A stretch of 9,181 nucleotides of DNA. Source: an uncultured Variovorax sp. GTDB taxonomy: Bacteria > Pseudomonadota > Gammaproteobacteria > Burkholderiales > Burkholderiaceae_C. Location: positions 1-9,181 of the forward strand of contig CAIQMJ010000997.1 of the NCBI GenBank assembly GCA_903872875.1, read 5' to 3'. The notes beneath the pieces are model-generated. The model saw only the letters and a program-made list of their open reading frames with translations. It had not been told where the DNA came from and did not search any database. Numbering within the stretch: the stretch's first letter is position 1; each line of letters starts with the position of its first letter. Positions 6,771-9,181 of this stretch are shown in pieces. A program made the position numbers and the translations under genes.

Positions 6771-8063
6771 TCAGCTGTCGGCGGCGTCGTTGAGCCGGCG
6801 GAGTTCGCGCAGCTTCTCGGCAATGCGGATCTCCAGTCCGCGCTCGACCGGCCGGTAGAACGGCGGTGCCTCCATGCCGTCCGGCATGTAGTTCTCGCCC
6901 GCGGCGAAACCGCCCTCCTCGTCGTGTGCGTACCGGTAATCCTTGCCGTAGTCGAGCTGCTTCATGAGCTTGGTCGGCGCATTGCGCAGCCGCATCGGTA
7001 CCGGCCGCGTGCCGTCCTTCTTGATGAAGGCACGCATCTCGTTGTAGGCCTTGTAGACCGCGTTCGACTTGGGCGCGATGGCGAGGTAGACGACACATTC
7101 GGCCAGCGCCAGTTCGCCTTCGGGCGAACCGAGCCGTTCGTAGACTTCAGCCGCATCGAGCGCGAGCCGCAGCGCGCGCGGGTCGGCCAGCCCGATGTCC
7201 TCGCTGGCCATGCGCACCAGCCGGCGCGCCATGTAGCGTGGGTCGGCACCGCCATCGAGCATGCGCACGAACCAGTAGAGCGCAGCGTCCGGATCGCTGC
7301 CTCGCACCGATTTGTGAAGCGCGCTGATCGTGTCGTAGAACTGCTCGCCGCCCTTGTCGTAGCGTCGCATGCGCTCGCCCAGCACGCGCAGGAGCCAATC
7401 GTCACCGATCGCATCGAGCTTCTCGGCGCCCGCCGCAACGGCCAGCGTCTCCAATGTGTTGAGGAGCCGGCGCGCGTCACCATCGGCGTAGGCAACCAGG
7501 CGATCGACCGCCTTGCCCTCGATCGACGGCACGGCACCGATCTGCTGTGCGCGCGCCACGATCTGCTTCAGGTCGTCTTCGGTGAGCGACTGCAGCACGT
7601 ACACCGCAGCCCGCGAAAGCAGGGCGGAGTTGACCTCGAAGGACGGGTTCTCGGTCGTCGCACCGATGAAGGTGAAAAGGCCCGATTCGACATGCGGCAG
7701 GAACGCGTCCTGCTGGCTCTTGTTGAAGCGATGCACTTCGTCGACGAACACGATGGTGCGGAGCTGCTCGAGCCCGTCGCGTGCGGCTGTGGCCCGCTCC
7801 ACGGCGTCCCGGATGTCCTTCACGCCACCAAGCACCGCACTGATGCTGAGGAACTGTGCATCGAACGCGTCCGCCATCAGTCGCGCGATGGTGGTCTTGC
7901 CGGTACCCGGCGGCCCCCAGAGGATGCACGAATGCGGCTGGCCGGACTCGAAGGCGATGCGCAGCGGCATGCCGGGACCTAGCAGATGCTGCTGGCCGAT
8001 CACCTCGCCCAACGTCTTCGGACGCAGGCGCTCGGCAAGTGGAATATGGGTGGAATTGGCCAT
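6771..8063 (-). CDS. rarA: Replication-associated recombination protein RarA (MgsA), AAA+ ATPase
   Basis: A 430-residue cytoplasmic AAA+ protein related to clamp-loader subunits and eukaryotic WRNIP1/Mgs1; it acts at stalled replication forks. The N-terminus has PLAERLRPKTLGEVIGQ. Walker A GPPGTGKT is at about 50-57, Walker B FVDEVHRFNK at about 106-115, sensor 1 GATTENPSFEVN at about 134-145, the arginine finger in LLSRA (Arg151) and sensor 2 GDARRLLN at about 195-202. The C-terminal tetramerisation region carries the conserved MARRLVRMASEDIGLADPRAL and YKAYN blocks. Length is normal and no key residue is missing. The frame stays open to a TTG at 8090, which would add nine residues. I prefer ATG 8063, although neither start has a good Shine-Dalgarno. 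It follows lolA with a 64-nt gap and shares its direction. Confidence 0.96.
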   Translation of the reverse strand: MANSTHIPLAERLRPKTLGEVIGQQHLLGPGMPLRIAFESGQPHSCILWGPPGTGKTTIARLMADAFDAQFLSISAVLGGVKDIRDAVERATAARDGLEQLRTIVFVDEVHRFNKSQQDAFLPHVESGLFTFIGATTENPSFEVNSALLSRAAVYVLQSLTEDDLKQIVARAQQIGAVPSIEGKAVDRLVAYADGDARRLLNTLETLAVAAGAEKLDAIGDDWLLRVLGERMRRYDKGGEQFYDTISALHKSVRGSDPDAALYWFVRMLDGGADPRYMARRLVRMASEDIGLADPRALRLALDAAEVYERLGSPEGELALAECVVYLAIAPKSNAVYKAYNEMRAFIKKDGTRPVPMRLRNAPTKLMKQLDYGKDYRYAHDEEGGFAAGENYMPDGMEAPPFYRPVERGLEIRIAEKLRELRRLNDAADS

Positions 8064-8092
8064 GGCGGGGGGCGGATTCTCGCTTGACAACG

Positions 8093-8117
8093 CTCGGCGC
8101 GCCGCCGACCCGCCGAG
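8093..8117. repeat. 7-bp inverted repeat in the lolA-rarA gap
   Basis: CTCGGCG (8093-8099) pairs with CGCCGAG (8111-8117) around an 11-nt GC-rich loop. On the transcribed minus strand it lies just before the rarA starts and is not followed by a T-run. It is unlikely to be a strong terminator and may be an mRNA structure affecting rarA translation. Confidence 0.4.
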
Positions 8118-8127
8118 ACGCGAAGCC

Positions 8128-8760
8128 TTACTGCTTGACTACGTCGGCGCCGGCCGGCGTCTTGAAGGCAAAGGTGCCCGCACCGAGCGCAGGATTGACT
8201 TCGACCTTGCTGAACTTCAGCACGGAGCGCTGGCCGAAACTGTCGAGGATCTCCAGCGCCGCGAGCGCATCGCCCTGGAAACCGACCTGCACGTTCTGCA
8301 ACTGACCGTCCTTCGTCTTCGGAGTGGCCTTGACCCATTGCAGGCCGTCCCGCTCCGGCGCTGCCTCCAGCGTGAAATCAGCCCGGAGCGCCGTCAGGTC
8401 GGAGGCCGATGCAATCAGCGCGGCCGGCGTGGAACCCAGCACTTGCGACTGGGTGCGCTGCGTCACCTGATTGAGTTCAGCGTCATACAGCCAGAGACTC
8501 TGACCATCGGCCACGATGCTTTGCGCAAAGGGCTTGCGGTAGTCGAACTTGAACTTGCCCGGCCGCTGGAATTCGAAGGTGCCGCTGGAGGTCTTGATGC
8601 GCGCCGGCTGACCATCGCGCGATGGCGCAGTCACGGTCTGCGTGAAGTCAGCACGGCCCGACTTCGCCGTCCTGACGAAGGACTCCAGGCTTTCCATGCC
8701 GCCCGCCAGCGCATTGCCAGCCGCAGCGATCAGGGAAACAGCAAGCAATTTCTTCAGCAT
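8128..8760 (-). CDS. lolA: Outer-membrane lipoprotein carrier protein LolA
   Basis: A periplasmic chaperone (210 residues) that accepts lipoproteins from the inner-membrane LolCDE exporter and passes them to LolB at the outer membrane. The signal peptide is clear: MLKK, a hydrophobic core at about 5-15, and a likely cleavage after NALA at 16-19. The mature protein shows the LolA pattern: ADFTQ at 37-41, the FQRPGKFKFDYRKP block at about 64-77, then SIVADGQSLWLYDAELNQVT at about 81-100. An earlier in-frame ATG at 8781 overlaps the ftsK stop as ATGA and would add MTNGRQR. I prefer ATG 8760 because it gives a compact signal peptide and has a partial Shine-Dalgarno (GGACGA, 6-nt spacing). Either start keeps it tightly coupled to ftsK, which fits the known ftsK-lolA-rarA cluster. 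Confidence 0.95.
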   Translation of the reverse strand: MLKKLLAVSLIAAAGNALAGGMESLESFVRTAKSGRADFTQTVTAPSRDGQPARIKTSSGTFEFQRPGKFKFDYRKPFAQSIVADGQSLWLYDAELNQVTQRTQSQVLGSTPAALIASASDLTALRADFTLEAAPERDGLQWVKATPKTKDGQLQNVQVGFQGDALAALEILDSFGQRSVLKFSKVEVNPALGAGTFAFKTPAGADVVKQ

Positions 8761-8777
8761 TCGTTGTCGTCCATTCG

Positions 8778-9181
8778 TCATTCGGTGCGCGCAGGCACCA
8801 GGATTTCGCGCTGGCCGCTGGTGCTCATGGCGCTTACAAGCCCGGCCTTTTCCATGTCCTCTACCAGCCGCGCGGCGCGGTTGTAGCCGATCTTCAGGTG
8901 GCGCTGCACCAGCGAGATGCTGGCCTTGCGATTCTTCAGGACCACTTCGACCGCCTGGTCGTACATCGGGTCCTTCTCGGCATCACCGCCACCGTCTCCG
9001 TTCAGATCGCCGTCACCGTCGACAGTTCCACCTTCGAGCACCCCTTCGATGTAGTCCGGCTCCCCTTGTGACTTGAGGTAGGCCACCACACGATGCACCT
9101 CCTCGTCGCTGACAAAGGCGCCGTGCACGCGGATCGGCAGGCCGGTACCGCTCGGCATGTAGAGCATGTCGCCCATGCCCA
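8778..9181 (-). CDS. ftsK: DNA translocase FtsK, C-terminal part (5' end outside window)
   Basis: Only the last 134 or so codons are present; the start lies beyond the right edge. The visible part begins at the end of the motor domain (GMGDMLYMPSGTGLPIRVHGAFVSDEEVHRVVAYLK region), which is diagnostic for FtsK/SpoIIIE. A short acidic Gly/Asp-rich linker at 8982-9020 follows. Then comes the winged-helix gamma domain (DPMYDQAVEVVLKN, ISLVQRHLKIGYNRAARLVEDMEKAGLVS), which reads the polar KOPS sequences and activates XerCD at dif. The membrane and most of the motor regions cannot be assessed. The stop codon overlaps the alternative upstream ATG of lolA. By family knowledge it pumps chromosome ends across the septum at division. 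Confidence 0.95.
   Translation of the reverse strand, partial: GMGDMLYMPSGTGLPIRVHGAFVSDEEVHRVVAYLKSQGEPDYIEGVLEGGTVDGDGDLNGDGGGDAEKDPMYDQAVEVVLKNRKASISLVQRHLKIGYNRAARLVEDMEKAGLVSAMSTSGQREILVPARTE

Noticed and set aside
4481..6823. A 780-codon open frame on the minus strand running through the rarA 3' region, livH and most of livM in another frame
   Set aside because: It passes straight through the terminator and reads livH/livM out of frame. The product is Arg/Ala/Pro/His-rich without domains, a shadow produced by high GC.
6924..7982. A 352-codon plus-strand open frame opposite rarA
   Set aside because: Antisense to a fully motif-complete rarA; no domain or start signal is visible.

Overview
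The window is GC-rich chromosomal DNA with strong third-position G/C bias. It looks like a betaproteobacterium of the order Burkholderiales (Alcaligenaceae or Comamonadaceae type). The reasons are the ftsK-lolA-rarA gene order, a solitary Bug-family (TctC-type) receptor, a livHMGF branched-chain amino-acid transporter operon, and an intergenic double-hairpin element of a kind I associate with these families. The genus cannot be fixed from the sequence alone.

Layout. (1) 1-554, minus: an atypical NAD(P)-binding SDR/epimerase-like protein, cut off by the left edge, starting at a TTG codon. (2) 594-1658, plus: a plant-type [2Fe-2S] ferredoxin fused to an FAD/NAD(P) reductase, divergent from gene 1 with only 39 bp between the starts. 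(3) 1750-2721, plus: a secreted Bug solute-binding protein, probably downstream in the same transcript; two back-to-back hairpins lie at the gene 2/gene 3 junction. (4) 2722-2827: convergent intergenic space almost filled by an ordered two-hairpin element. (5) 2828-6504, minus: livH-livM-livG-livF, tightly packed, encoding two permeases and two ATPases of a branched-chain amino-acid-type ABC importer; no periplasmic LivJ/K receptor gene is in view. (6) 6505-6770: intergenic, with a clear intrinsic terminator for the upstream rarA transcript and a perfect 7+7 inverted repeat. (7) 6771-9181, minus: ftsK (C-terminal part only), lolA and rarA.

How the genes work together. The right side is a housekeeping cluster: FtsK (chromosome translocation at division), LolA (periplasmic lipoprotein carrier) and RarA (AAA+ ATPase at stalled forks). 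Its transcription should end at the terminator at 6590-6631. The liv operon reads in the same direction below it and would import amino acids or related carboxylates using a receptor encoded elsewhere. On the left, the reductase and the Bug receptor may form a small unit of unknown substrate.

Most of the window is ordinary core-genome content. I see no phage, IS element, CRISPR, tRNA, rRNA or defence system. The points worth a second look are non-coding: the 2740-2825 element, the hairpin that holds a stop codon in its loop, and the long structured 3' region of rarA.
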